From Zeus faber (Eukaryota > Chordata > Actinopteri > Zeiformes > Zeidae): DNA of 64,000 nucleotides. Shown here piece by piece: positions 44,533 through 57,418 of this stretch (within the stretch, counting starts at the first letter, position 1; each line of letters starts with the position of its first letter). The notes under the pieces are model-generated. The model saw only the letters and a program-made list of their open reading frames with translations. It did no database searches and was not told the origin of the DNA. Made by a program: the position numbers and the translations under genes. Where the stretch lies: NCBI GenBank assembly GCA_960531495.1, contig OY482861.1, positions 4,329,001 through 4,393,000 on the forward strand. Direction: 5' to 3'.

Positions 44533-45356
44533 TCAGCAACAATACTCGGGTATGCTGTGGTGTTTTAACAATGCTCAATTGGTACTATGGGGCCTAAAGT
44601 GTGCCAAGAAAATATCCCCCACACCATTACACCACCACCACCAGCCTGAACCCTTGATACAAGGCAGGATGGATCCATGCTTTCATGTTGTTTACATCAA
44701 ATTCTGACCCTAACATCTGAATGGCACAGCTGAAATTGAGACTCATCAGACCAGGCAACGTTTTTCCAATCTTCTATTGTCCATTTTTGGTGAGCCTGTG
44801 CGAATTGTAGCCTCAGTTTCCTGTTCTTAGCTGACAGCAGTGGAACCCGATGTGGACTTCTGCTGCTGTGGCCCATCTGCTTCAAGGTTCGACGTGTTGT
44901 GCCTTCAGAGATGGTATTCTGCATACCTTGGTTGTAACGAGTGGTTATTTGAGTTACTGTTGCCTTTCTATCCTCTCGAACCAGTCTGCCCATTCTCCTC
45001 TGACCTCTGACATCAACAAGGCATTTTGGTCCACACAACTGCCGCTCACTGGATATTTACTCTTTTTCGGACCATTCTCTGTAAACCCTAGAGATGGTTG
45101 TGCGTGGAAATCCCAGTAGGTCAGCAGTTTCTGAAATACTCAGACCAGCCCGTCTGGCACCAACAACCATGCCACATTCAAAGTCACTTAAATCCCCTTT
45201 CTTCCCCATTCTGATGCTCGGTTTGAACTTCAGCAAGTCATCCTCACCATGTCTACATGCCTAAATGCAATGAGTTGCTGCCATGTGATTGGCTGATTAG
45301 CTATTTGTGTTAAGCAATTGAACAGGTGCACCTAATAAAGTGGGCGGTGTGTGTAT

Positions 45357-45357
45357 A

Positions 45358-45424
<67 letters not shown>
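45357..45424. repeat. (TA)n microsatellite
   Basis: About 31 TA units directly beside the right end of the T4 element. Confidence 0.97.
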
Positions 45425-45428
<4 letters not shown>

Positions 45429-48400
45429 TATATAAAGTCAGGGAAATAATATTTATTATATTTAAATATATTTTAAAATTGTCTGCAAAATAACTTTGGC
45501 AATAGACACTAATACCATATTTACACTTAGCTATTCCAAACTGATCGAATCACTATCGAAAAAAAAACCCCCAATATAAATGCAGCTGTGACCAGAGGTG
45601 GAAAGTAGCTAGTAACAACTTTACATGAAGAGTAAAGTTCAGTACAGTACTTGAGTCCATTTTCCCCTGTAATGGTACTTTGAGCAGAAATAAAATTCTG
45701 TACTTTTGCTTTGACCATTTTTTTTCTCACACCTATTTCCAATTTTGATTGTTACAAAGAAAGCATTTTAAAAGCAATCCATATAAAACACAAATAACCC
45801 TTGGGAACACAGCAAAACATTTGATTTCCCAAGCCCATCAACGCCAACCATTTATAACAATGCTGCTGCTGACTGCCGTTCGGTCAACTGTGAAATCCTC
45901 ACAATTGTGTTCACAAAATAAAAATGGACTATCAATTAATTTGTGTTCGTCCATGATATTGGAATAATAATTAACTCATTAAGTAGTAGTCATTTAGGTT
46001 TTTCATCCCTCTATCCACCTCTAAGAAGCTCAATTCGAATCAGATTTCGGAAAGTTGTAGCTAGATAAGGCCAAAGGGGTGAGAAACGCCACGCTGTGAC
46101 GTGAATCTTCAGGGCACGGAAATTATATGAACAGTTGATATTTGAACCCCGACATAACTTATTTTTTAAATTGTTTCAAAAAGTGTAAATACAATGTGGT
46201 TAAAGCTTAAACCTGAAACCATCTCTATACGAACTGGGGGCTTGAGGTAGTTAAGACTGAAATCATAAACGTAATCTTTTTTTTCTGTTTTTTTTTTTTT
46301 TAAACAAAAAAGGTACCAATTGCACAAGAAACAGCATTTTTTTTAAACAATCCACACAGCTTTGATAGATTACATCAGCATGAAAATATAAAAATGTAAA
46401 AACACATATCATAGCAAATTGACCCCCCCTCCCCCAAAAAGGAATGTTCAGAACATTTATAGTTTGGTAACGTTTGTAAATAATATTCAAAGGTTTATAA
46501 ACGTTTTTAACACTGATTATCCTTTATAACTAAAGACAATTTTCATCCAGTATATATATTTGAAAAACAGAAGCAAAACAAAAAAAAAAAAAGTGTATAC
46601 ATTTAAAGCTTTCAGAAAACACACAGGCATGAAAAAGGACAAATAAACCTGCAGAAAACATGTGAAAATCAAGCTACTGCTAAGCTCAATGCTCACGGTG
46701 ACAGTGGCTTGTAAAGCAAATAAAATTCAGGAAAACTAAATTTATAAGGATGTTCTTGGCTTACCTAGAAGATTTTAGAGTTTGTTATAAGGCCATTGGG
46801 TGTCACCCCGGTTAAAATCAATTGCCGACCCATTGAACGATCCGATGTAAAGATGCACTGGAATTGTGCTGAAAACAGCTGTAAATTTAATCAAATGTAC
46901 AAATGTGAATCAAATATACTTCAATTCAAACACCAAATTTTAGTTTGTACTAGTTTCCTTGCTTTGAGTATTAAAAAAAATTCCAAAACGTATCAAATTT
47001 CATTTGGAATTGAAAAGAAAAAGATTACATTTGATGTCTTTGTGGATATTGCGGGTTCTTCCAAATATAAGGTTTTATTTTATTTTTTCTTACCATACAG
47101 TTAAAACACACAATGATTATAGATGAAAACTCTGCAAAAAAATAAAATATTTTATAACATACATTCTTTACTCACAGTACAATCCATAACGATCAAACGG
47201 ATACATTAAAGTCAGTCACATTAACTACTCGCCAAAAAAGTATCTGAGAAACAGACTTATTCTTTGCCAGTGATAGCAACCAACCAGATGGCGTAAAATA
47301 AACAAAAAAAAACAAAACTCTAAATTAGGTTTTATCCAGGGTTCTAGCTACAAATATGTAGCTATTAAGACAAGATGAACCCCCCCCCCTGCTCCGTCCG
47401 GGAACGGGGACGCGGCCGCGTTCTGGGCCTTTCATCGGCTCATTATACCCAGAGCAGTGCATGTGACTTGGGGCGTACCCACACACCGATTAAAAAAAAA
47501 TTAACAGCATTTGTAATTGCCTTAGAAAAGACACGTAATGCAAAATATAAGCCCTTGAGAGGATGCAGATATTCTAAAAAGTATTATTCCGCCCCTTTTA
47601 CCAACCCAGGCCTCATTTTCAGAATTTTGTTTCTGAGCAGAGCAATCGCCATTCTACAAAAAAATCGAATGAAGTGCTTCAGTGTATAGCATGTTGTGGG
47701 TACCGGGAAAACCCACCCCCCCATGGCATCCTTTTCTGAACTAGCCTAGCACTGAAATCGTAATTCCCATGGCTACGACATACCTATAGGTTGCAAGTTA
47801 ATTGTACATTAACGAAACTTAACCAAACCTATTGTATGCTTAACGACATTGTAGGCGGCGTCAATATCGGTAAACCTAGCTTTCATAGACAGCAAGGCTG
47901 AAAAAAATAAGATAAAATAAAAAATGGCAGAGGTGCATTTTAACAATAGAATATATAAAAATAATTACGTCAGAAATATAACAGCATTGTTAGTGTTCAC
48001 ATTCAGTGTTATTGCTAGACAAACTAGCAAAGACTGTTAAAATCTATCACACTTCCCTGAAATGCTTCATCGGTCGTCGGAATTCAATTAATGAGCTTTG
48101 TAGTTGTAAATTGAAAACGGACAGTGAGAAGGATGAATTACAAAACAAAAACAATTCAGACCACAAAAGGCCATTTTTCAGCGACAGAGGTTTTGTAGCA
48201 GGTTAGGACTCTATATATTCCATTCCTTGATATATAAGTCCAGATGCTGCGGACACTCACTTTTACAAGAAGATTCTGTTATCATCGTGGAGAGAATTCG
48301 GTGGTTGACTTTCCTTGAGTTCGCAAAGTCTGGAGAGCATAATTAGACAAAAAAAACAAAAAAAACCCCAAAAAAACAGGTCGATAAGTCCATGCCAGAA

Positions 48401-48621
48401 CATCGACCTGCTTCTACCCAGGTCAGGAACATTTACAAAAAAAACACATACACTGTTACAGGAATACAGAACGCAAATTAACCAACCCAATGTAGACCCA
48501 ATTTTCATTTAGCCGATGAAATTTCAACAGCATATTGTCGACAGTTTTGGAGGCGATGAAAAGTCTGCGCTGGGGCTTTCAGTAGAGGGGGAATGCATCC
48601 CCTTTTTTGGTGCATTTTTTG
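45425..48621 (-). other. map3k1: Probable 3' UTR of map3k1
   Basis: About 3.2 kb downstream of the map3k1 stop codon with no repeat ends and no other gene, A/T-rich with many poly(T)/poly(A) stretches. Minus-strand AATAAA signals occur, for example at 45,452-45,457 and near 47,070; which one is used cannot be told from sequence. Confidence 0.55.
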
Positions 48622-48771
48622 CTACCAGTTTACCCGGAACACAGGATGCTTGAGGAGCTCCCTGGAGGGGGGTCTGTCGGCCGGCTGTAGCTCCAGACAG
48701 CGCAGGGTCACGTCCCTCAACCCCGGGGAAAGCTGGGGAGGAATTGAAGGTGTAGTAGTCGCGCTCGCAAT
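48622..48771 (-). CDS. map3k1: map3k1 last coding exon (kinase subdomains X-XI, stop)
   Basis: Encodes '[20 protein letters not shown]', the subdomain XI arginine in '[19 protein letters not shown]' and the stop after 'VFRVNW'. 150 bp, phase 0; the acceptor CCACCCCAG lies at 48,772 onward. MAP3K1 (MEKK1) is a MAP3K that phosphorylates MAP2Ks (MKK4/7, MEK1/2) in JNK/ERK signalling and ends a few residues past this motif in vertebrates, so the end is complete. Confidence 0.96.
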   Translation of the reverse strand: MASATTTPSIPPQLSPGLRDVTLRCLELQPADRPPSRELLKHPVFRVNW

Positions 48772-49383
48772 CTGGGGTGGGGAAAAAAATATTTTAGAAA
48801 GCGGCTGTTAAAGACAGATGATAGACTTTCTGGTGTCTGTGGGTATCTAGAGAGCTGCATTTAGCACTTTTAAAGACCAATTTCAGACAAATTAAAAAAA
48901 AATTGGGATTTAGGATAAGTATTGGGAAGAAATGGGGTCAGTTATGAGCTAGAAGATTCTGTGAACAGTTTCCTTTAGGCCAGATATCATGGTACTGTAA
49001 ATACCCAACTAGGCAAGAAAATGGAAATAATTCAAATAAAATAGCAAGCGGAGCTGCTATATGACAGGCAACAGGAGCAGTGACGCCAAGCACTGTACAG
49101 AATCGGCATTTTTCAAAGTATACGGCAAAGTATTGGGTACAGTGCTAGGCATGACGTTTTCTTCCTCCAGTGATCTGAGGACACAGACTAATTTTTAAAA
49201 ATTTAGGACACAGGAAATACACTGTTCAAAAATTAAGTACTTCATAAGAGAAGACAAAAATGGGGGCGACCATCGTTAAACCCTTTGAGAGATGAAAATA
49301 CAGCAATTCAAAAAGAAGTAGATAATTTTAAAGGTAGGTTTCCAACCATACCATTAAAATTTTCTCAAAACCCGAAAATAATA

Positions 49384-49424
49384 TATTAATAATAATAACA
49401 ATAATAATAATAATAATAATAATA
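49384..49424. repeat. (AAT)n microsatellite in map3k1 intron
   Basis: TAA/AAT triplet run with one CAA interruption, in the last intron. Confidence 0.92.
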
Positions 49425-49642
49425 GTGAAAATGTGTGCTGACACGTCCATGGGTTCAAACTTGCTTTGACATCAGCATAGTCCTTTAAACTCCACCAGAA
49501 AAAAAACTAAACGGGTGAATATCCAAGTATCATCCTCATCGTTATGGTTAGGAATGTGTATGGATAAACCCACGACTCAAAGTCTATCCGTACAGTTCTC
49601 AATAAGCATTTTAAAATAGTCTAGAAATTATTTTGCTCGTTA

Positions 49643-49942
<300 letters not shown>

Positions 49943-50574
49943 TCAGCGCTTTGAAGACTTGCATCTCAAAGTCCCAACCTTTGGACTGTGAGAGTGACGC
50001 ACGCCGCTAATTGGCTTATAAACTAGATTAACTATCATTATGACAGTTTCCTTTAGGTCAGATACCAAAGGTAAATAGGTACTATAATACACTATGATAA
50101 ATAAACCATAATAAATGTAATAAGTCTGACCTTTACCTTTCTCCACACAACATCAACCATGTAACTACAATGATCTTATTGAAATATGAAGGATACCAAG
50201 CTGGGTTGAAATAATAGCCAAGCTACCCTTTCCTAACCCATCCACATGTAAAAGCTTTTGATGCTTTTTGGAATAACAAATTACGTGATGCGTGTATAAC
50301 GTGACCTTACCATTTGGTAACTTTTGACTAGAGGGCTTACAGACAGATGAGAAACAGTCATATTCAGACATGTGCAATCAAAGACAGAAGACCGAATAGA
50401 AGTGTGGCTGAATGATAGTACAGTAAATTCTTAAAAACAATTTCTCTCTCTCTTAACACATTTTATTCAAAATAAAAAGTGGTATGTCTTACAGTGATAA
50501 TTAGAGTGCTCTCTTCACTACTTACTTTGCTACTACTTTACTTTTCTTTACATTTTAAAGTTTATGAATAAGGG

Positions 50575-51970
<1,396 letters not shown>

Positions 51971-52979
51971 TCCAAACAAAAATAAAAAAGTAATAAAATG
52001 AAATGTTATTAATAATATTTCATAAACATAATAAATAAATGTTTGTTTTAACTGGAAAATTCAGATTAATGAATTACTTATATACTAATTACTTATTATA
52101 TTGTAATGCAAACATTTATGGAACTTAACATTAATTTGGCGTTAGAATTTTTATGAAAGAACTTGTCAATACTTAACACCTTCTGCCTTTTCATTTAAGT
52201 CTGCTACATTTATCTGTAGGTCATTGAATATACATGAAGTTTCTGTAAAACAACCGTTTATTTTTTACTTTAAACCTTGTCATCGTTATAACTCACCTTA
52301 TTTTGTGTGGAAGTAAAATGTAGAGTCTTTGTGACGGCAGGTGACATTTGTTCTTGTGTGCGTCAATTATGACGTATTCATGCAGGTTTACATATTTACA
52401 GGAGTTTACGAAGGTAGTCAAACTTACATAATTTTAGCGGTGACTTCTTTCCTTGGATTCAATTTTCAATAAGTTACTTTTCCATGAAATACGAAAAATT
52501 TAGTGGTATTTCCATGAGTAATTACCATATCACAGCTTCTATTTTCCCTATACCTTCCTGGATCTTGAACGCGCCACTCACTCGCATAGTCAAGTGGACT
52601 CGACGTGGTCACGAGTTTCTGTGGATTCATGTTTTTTCGTGTTTCTTCATGAATCCAGTAAAGTAATAGGGACCAAAGAGATAAAATATCAATCAAACAG
52701 ATCCACAGACATCTACCAGATAAGAAGTTACATAAACACACACACACACACACACGCCACGTTTGTAATCTCTAACCACTACAGAGCAACAGAGTTTACA
52801 CTGCACACTGGACACGGTGCTAATGTACTGTACATTCTGAATCAGAACCTGCCCAATTATAGTACATAGTATGTTGACATCATAAAGCGTCTTACTGTAA
52901 ATATCATCTTGTTCCATTATTTATCGAACGTTGGCGTGTCGGTGACGTATGACCGTCCGGCTACTGTGGGTCAAATTTG

Positions 52980-53200
52980 GACCGTTTTTCACTCATTTCT
53001 GCTCCACGTATGGATCGATTTGGATGAAACTTAAATCAGTTTGCAACATAATGGTTCAGGCGAGACATAAACCGTGTTTGTAACTTTGGCTGTTGTTCTG
53101 TTTCAGAGTTAAGCCCGAAAAATACCAAGAAAATTTCAAACTATTTCAGTCTAATAATAATAATTTAAATAATAATAATAATACCAATAACAATAACAAT
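52980..53200. repeat. Dispersed repeat, copy 2, with (AAT)n end
   Basis: Diverged copy of 51,780-51,970, also ending in AAT triplets (53,150-53,200). Confidence 0.5.
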
Positions 53201-53840
53201 GTTCATATATATTCTATTATATTTGATCAGTTACTCCCATGCATAAGTAAAGTCCAACGGGGCAAATGTATAAACCTTCAGAAAACATTTAATCTCCTTT
53301 ATTGAAAATGGGAAACTCACATTACGGTCACATGTATCTTAGCACACTTTTGCAATGTGTGATGAATAACGGTAATATATTTTTTTAATCTACTTTTTGC
53401 AATTGCCACAGTACATCTAAAGTGTGACACTGGCTACAGTAGGTTGCGTGTAGGAAGTGGTGCAAATTCCTGTGTCTAGTCTCAAAAGTGCTGAATGCAT
53501 AAATGCAAAAGAGTCAATAAAACCCGGAAAAACCTGATATAATCAGTGTCGGGAATAATTACTTTTTAACAGTAACATAACAAGTTACTAACGCAATATG
53601 AGTAATATCATTACAGTTACCATGTCAACGTGCAATACTAGGGGTAGGCTGTTTGATTGTATGAAATGACTATCCGTTACAGATATTGTGATTTGTCCAA
53701 TAAGGATTGTCGTCCGATCATTTTGAGTTTATATCCGGGATCGGAGAAATCATGGTCTCATTGGGTATATCTGCTGGATGTCATAGTACAGCTGGAAGTT
53801 TCTCAAGAGTAAAGCTTTCAGTGAGGTATTTGTGAACAAC

Positions 53841-55187
53841 ATATGTGACCCACCGCATACTTAAGGGTCATTTGGCGGCTTTCGACTTCTTTCGCCGCAT
53901 CATTTGAAAGTGGAGAATCAGAGCTTCCAAACAAGGTGTTACTTGTGCAAATCAAGCAAATTTTTTTTAAAGCTATGACTTCTTAATGACAAGGGTGTGG
54001 CACACTGGGATTCTGAGATAATCACTTTCAAAGTTTTACCAACACTTAGTTCATTCAGCTAACTCCCAGAATGCAAATGGAGTTGCCGGACAAACAAAGC
54101 CACATGGCTACTTAGCATCCTGGTGAATGGGGCAATCACTTCTTTGTTCATGTGTTTTGCGGGAATGTTGAACAGCGTCATCAACACACAACTATTTTTG
54201 TTTTTAAAAAAGCTTTTATTTAACAGTAAGAATATACAGGTTTTATAAAAGTGGTAATATTTTGGAGTTTAAAAGTACGGACAACACAACAAAATGTAGA
54301 GTCTATTAATAATATGAGTCTCTGGAATCTGATAATCTGCCAATAACCAACCTCAACGGACTTCATCAAGTCATCAACTTCTTCCGTTGTAACAACAACG
54401 GGCGTATTGTCGGTCTTCTCCAGTGGTTCTTGAAAATATTCCGTTTCATCGTCACATTCAGGTTGAAATCCGCTGTTCGAAATGTTCTCCAAGTCCGGGA
54501 TAATATCAGATTCAGCAGCGCGGTCGTTCTCTGCGTCATGTCAGAGAACGACTATCATTGCGGAAAATTAAGTCCAGTACGCGCTGCTTAAATTGACTTG
54601 GATCTATCACACTGGTCAGATTAAAGTCTGCGATATGATTTAGATCTTCGTCCACCCGCTTCTCGTAATCCATAACAACAAGGAGACAAAAGTTTTCACA
54701 GACAAGTAAAACCGGATTCTCGTCTTGTTTATGGAAGTGATGGCAGTGACATCAGGATTTCATCTTCGATGGTAGACGTTGGTACAAGCCCCCTCCACAA
54801 TTGCGTCTCCATTTGTGTGTAAAAGTAGTATAATTTAAAGGTTAAACTCTATCAAAACGGTTTCACATTGTGACTGCACGTCATATGGAATATGGAGGAA
54901 TGATCTTCACCTGGACGGTCGCTATTCAGTGTCTCGGGAAGTGAACTGTGTTTCCCGATGTAATCTAACGGAAATATTTAACTCCACAGTTTAACATTTT
55001 TCTACTATTTATAAATCAAACTTGGTTTTGAAAATACATTGAGCGATAAAAAAAAACCCCACAAAGGAAAACAAATCTGGAAAAATCTAATTTCCCTTCA
55101 AGAAAGATTTTCTCAACTTATTTGGCTGCTCCTGGCGATTCGAGAAATGTGCGAGATGGCGGGTTTTGCTGCGGTGGGTCTCATATA
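53841..55187 (-). mobile_element. Unclassified DNA transposon U, copy 2, in map3k1 intron
   Basis: Starts ATATGTGACCCACCGCA and ends with its inverted partner (55,171-55,187). It is colinear with copy 1 at 25,940-28,129 but lacks the internal duplication and nested insertion. It lies about 140 bp downstream (by coordinate upstream in gene direction) of the HRD exon border at 55,330. Confidence 0.7.
54220..54700 (-). pseudogene. Transposon U copy 2: transposase-like exon
   Basis: 'MDYEKRVDEDLNHIADFNLT' (about 54,672) then, in another frame, 'MENISNSGFQPECDDETEYF' and 'VVVTTEEVDDLMKSVEVG' (54,492-54,340). The acidic middle and the Glu/Asp-rich 'TTEEVDD' are shared with copy 1. Superfamily not recognised; frameshifted. 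Confidence 0.45.
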
Positions 55188-55329
55188 TACGGTTTACTAT
55201 GGAATTGATGCATTGCAGCAGAATGTGCCATAAATAAATTAAAACATTAGAACATCAAAAAATCTAAACATACTAGATGCGGCCTTTACAAATGTTCATA
55301 GGAGAAGGCTGTATCTCCTGCCCCCATAC

Positions 55330-55461
55330 CTTTGATGTCGCGGTGGATTATCTGGTTTTCATGGAGGTATGCCAGGCCCCGCAAGAGCTGTTCTGTGTAG
55401 TTTATTACGACAGGCTCCTTGAAGGCTCCATATTTGTTCAGCAGGTGAGACACACTTCCAC
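55330..55461 (-). CDS. map3k1: map3k1 coding exon with the catalytic HRD loop
   Basis: 132 bp, phase 1 at both ends, encoding '[20 protein letters not shown]', '[16 protein letters not shown]' and 'IIHRDIK', with the catalytic Asp in HRD and the Lys two residues on. Acceptor TTGTATTTAG, donor GTATGG. Confidence 0.97.
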
Positions 55462-56178
55462 CTAAATACAATAGAGATTTAACAGTGGTTTCTTTTTGGT
55501 TTCATACATCTTTGTTTTGTGATTAAATACTGCGCAAGCAGTACTGTAGAAGAAGAAATATGCTTGTCATAAATTTAGGTTTAGATCCATGGCCTATGTG
55601 GAAGTGCTGTTTCTAGTTTAATGTTATATCTATATAAAATATAACATTGTGTTTTGGAAATCATGATTAGTTCTTTGCGCATGTCATCATATTCATCCCT
55701 GCTTTTTGTGTATTTACTGCAAGGAATTGATTGAGTAGTGTTTTGGTTGATCAGAGATGTGTGGCACTTTGATCTGTTTCACATGGACTTTCATCTGCAT
55801 ATAGTCACATTCAAATCAAGGGAGAACAACAACCCAATTTTCTCCCCAATACCTCTGAAAAGGCTTACCATACCACCACACATGTAAAGGATTGTCTGCT
55901 TGGTGTGAAACCGGTCACAGTCATAGTCAACCTGTGTTGATGTCCCGGCGTGTCCACGACATCCATTGTTGAGTGAACATCTGTCTTTGTTAGAACAGGA
56001 CTCTTTGTTTAAGGAGTATAAAGTCTATGTGTCTGTGTCAGGAAGACTGCAAAGAGGGAGATTTGTAGGTGTATCTCTGATGTCTCGTATTCTCTCTCAA
56101 GGTACGTCTCAATAAAATATAATTTCACTTAACCACATGGAATCTGAGAGAAGAACAGAGTTATTCTTTCACACCTAC

Positions 56179-56341
56179 CAGCCATCCACTCCACAAAAAG
56201 GTTGTAGTTGGTCTTCTCGCAGGTAGCGCCTAGCATCCGGATGACGTTTGAGTGGTGGAGGTGGCCCATCATCCTGATCTCCTCGCGCAGGACCCCTGCG
56301 ACCTCCTCCTGTTCGGACGATGTGTTCCGCACGTACGTCAC
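56179..56341 (-). CDS. map3k1: map3k1 coding exon with the alpha-C helix
   Basis: 163 bp encoding '[20 protein letters not shown]' and '[18 protein letters not shown]' (alpha-C Glu in REEIRMM) to 'NLFVEWMA', ending in phase 1. Acceptor CACATTCTCAG, donor GTAGGT. The exon with the ATP-binding loop and catalytic Lys ('AVKQ'-type) should lie upstream; I find none between 56,342 and 64,000, so the 5' exons lie beyond the window. Confidence 0.97.
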
Positions 56342-56429
56342 CTGAGAATGTGGAAAATACAGACTCCGATAGGGCTCAGCGACAATGACCGTAATATTGT
56401 GGTGTCACGACATCAAGGTATTAATCACC

Positions 56430-57060
56430 CCAGCCCGTCAAGCAGGGGCTGTCAAGCTAAAACGTGAGTCCTTTCAGACTTAGCATGGGGGACCCCAGAT
56501 TTGGAAGGCAGGTACCAGCAGGCCAGAAGAACTTCAGCTGCAGTGGTTGCAGAAGCAAGAATTTAGAGCATGGCAAGAGTTCAGTGAGACCATGGAGAAG
56601 GACCTTCATTTCTGGGAAACCAGAACTCGATGAGGGGAAAGTAGGACACCACCCTGGCTGTTGTCAGCAAGGGCAGGGAATATGGCGTCAGATTTATGCC
56701 ATATGTCATGAGCATGATAAAACATGCTCACAAACAAATTATATTATTTCACACACGCAGACACCCGCTGCCACTCGCACAATATAATCCCTTGTACACA
56801 AATTCAACAACCAAAAGAAACAAGCTGCAAGCGAGAAACAAAACATAGGGAGACACGAAGAATGGCACCTGTGTGTATTGAACTAAGCAGCAAACGCACA
56901 AAGCAGCCACCATGCGTGAGAGAGAGCTTCTGCTTGGCGAGCGCTGGCGGGCATACACGCTTTCACAGGTCACTCTGCTCTCGCAGTTGAGTTCTGCTCA
57001 CGCGAGTCAACATGACTTCACAATTTGGGGGCAGAAACCCAAGGACACAGACCTTATTGT
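56430..57060 (-). repeat. Dispersed repeat, inverted partner of 60,431-60,519
   Basis: The minus strand of about 56,950-57,030 matches 60,440-60,519 (shared CCCCCAAATTGT, TCATGTTGACTC and CAACTGCGAGAGCAGAGTG) at about 90%. The remainder extends left to about 56,430 by inference only. Could be an LTR or another mobile element. Confidence 0.5.
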
Positions 57061-57407
57061 ACCTTGATGACAGCTTCCTTTACGGGGAGCCCGGAAATAA
57101 CCTGACCTCAGCAGCGTAAGCTGGTCTTCTTCATGCATTTTCCTCCGTGAAGACGCATGAACACGGATTAAAAAATATATACAGAGTTTATTCATGCGAA
57201 CTATATTCAACCATTAAATTGTCTCAAAAATGGGCCAATATAAAGTTAATTCAAGTCAAGTCTTTAAAAAGTCACCAATTCTTTTAAATGTTTTATGTAA
57301 TATTTAAATAAAATGTATTTATTAAACTATTTCTTATAAATAATTTATTAAACAATGTGAATAGACACTGAAAGGCCCTGTGAGCTACTGATGAAAGACA
57401 TCCTCTG
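57061..57407. other. Unassigned AT-rich sequence
   Basis: No gene or repeat end seen between the dispersed repeat and the RTE element. Confidence 0.4.
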
Positions 57408-57418
57408 TTGTCAAAATC

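Larger units (their letters stand above)
41285..45208 (-). pseudogene. Tc1-like transposase (family T4), in two parts
   Basis: From 45,208: 'MGKKGDLSDFECGM' then 'VVGARRAGLSISETADLLG' (helix-turn-helix), 'CGPKCLVDVRGQRRMGRLVR' and 'TIEDWKNVAWSDESQFQL' with the first catalytic Asp (about 44,745). After the LINE the reading resumes at 41,642 with the second Asp region (about 41,580) and the late 'QSPNLNPIEHL' block (about 41,490), where the usual Asp of SPDLNP is Asn, and ends at 'MPRRIKAVLKAKQG'. Several frameshifts besides the insertion. Confidence 0.8.
41279..45355 (-). mobile_element. Tc1-like transposon (family T4) split by an R2/HERO-group LINE
   Basis: Minus-strand element: its N-terminal transposase half lies at 44,539-45,210 and its C-terminal half at 41,279-41,642. 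The right end CACCTAATAAAGTGGGCGGT (45,329-45,348) is a sequence recurrent at the ends of fish Tc1-like elements. The LINE at 41,649-44,532 interrupts it with a 6-bp duplication. Confidence 0.85.
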
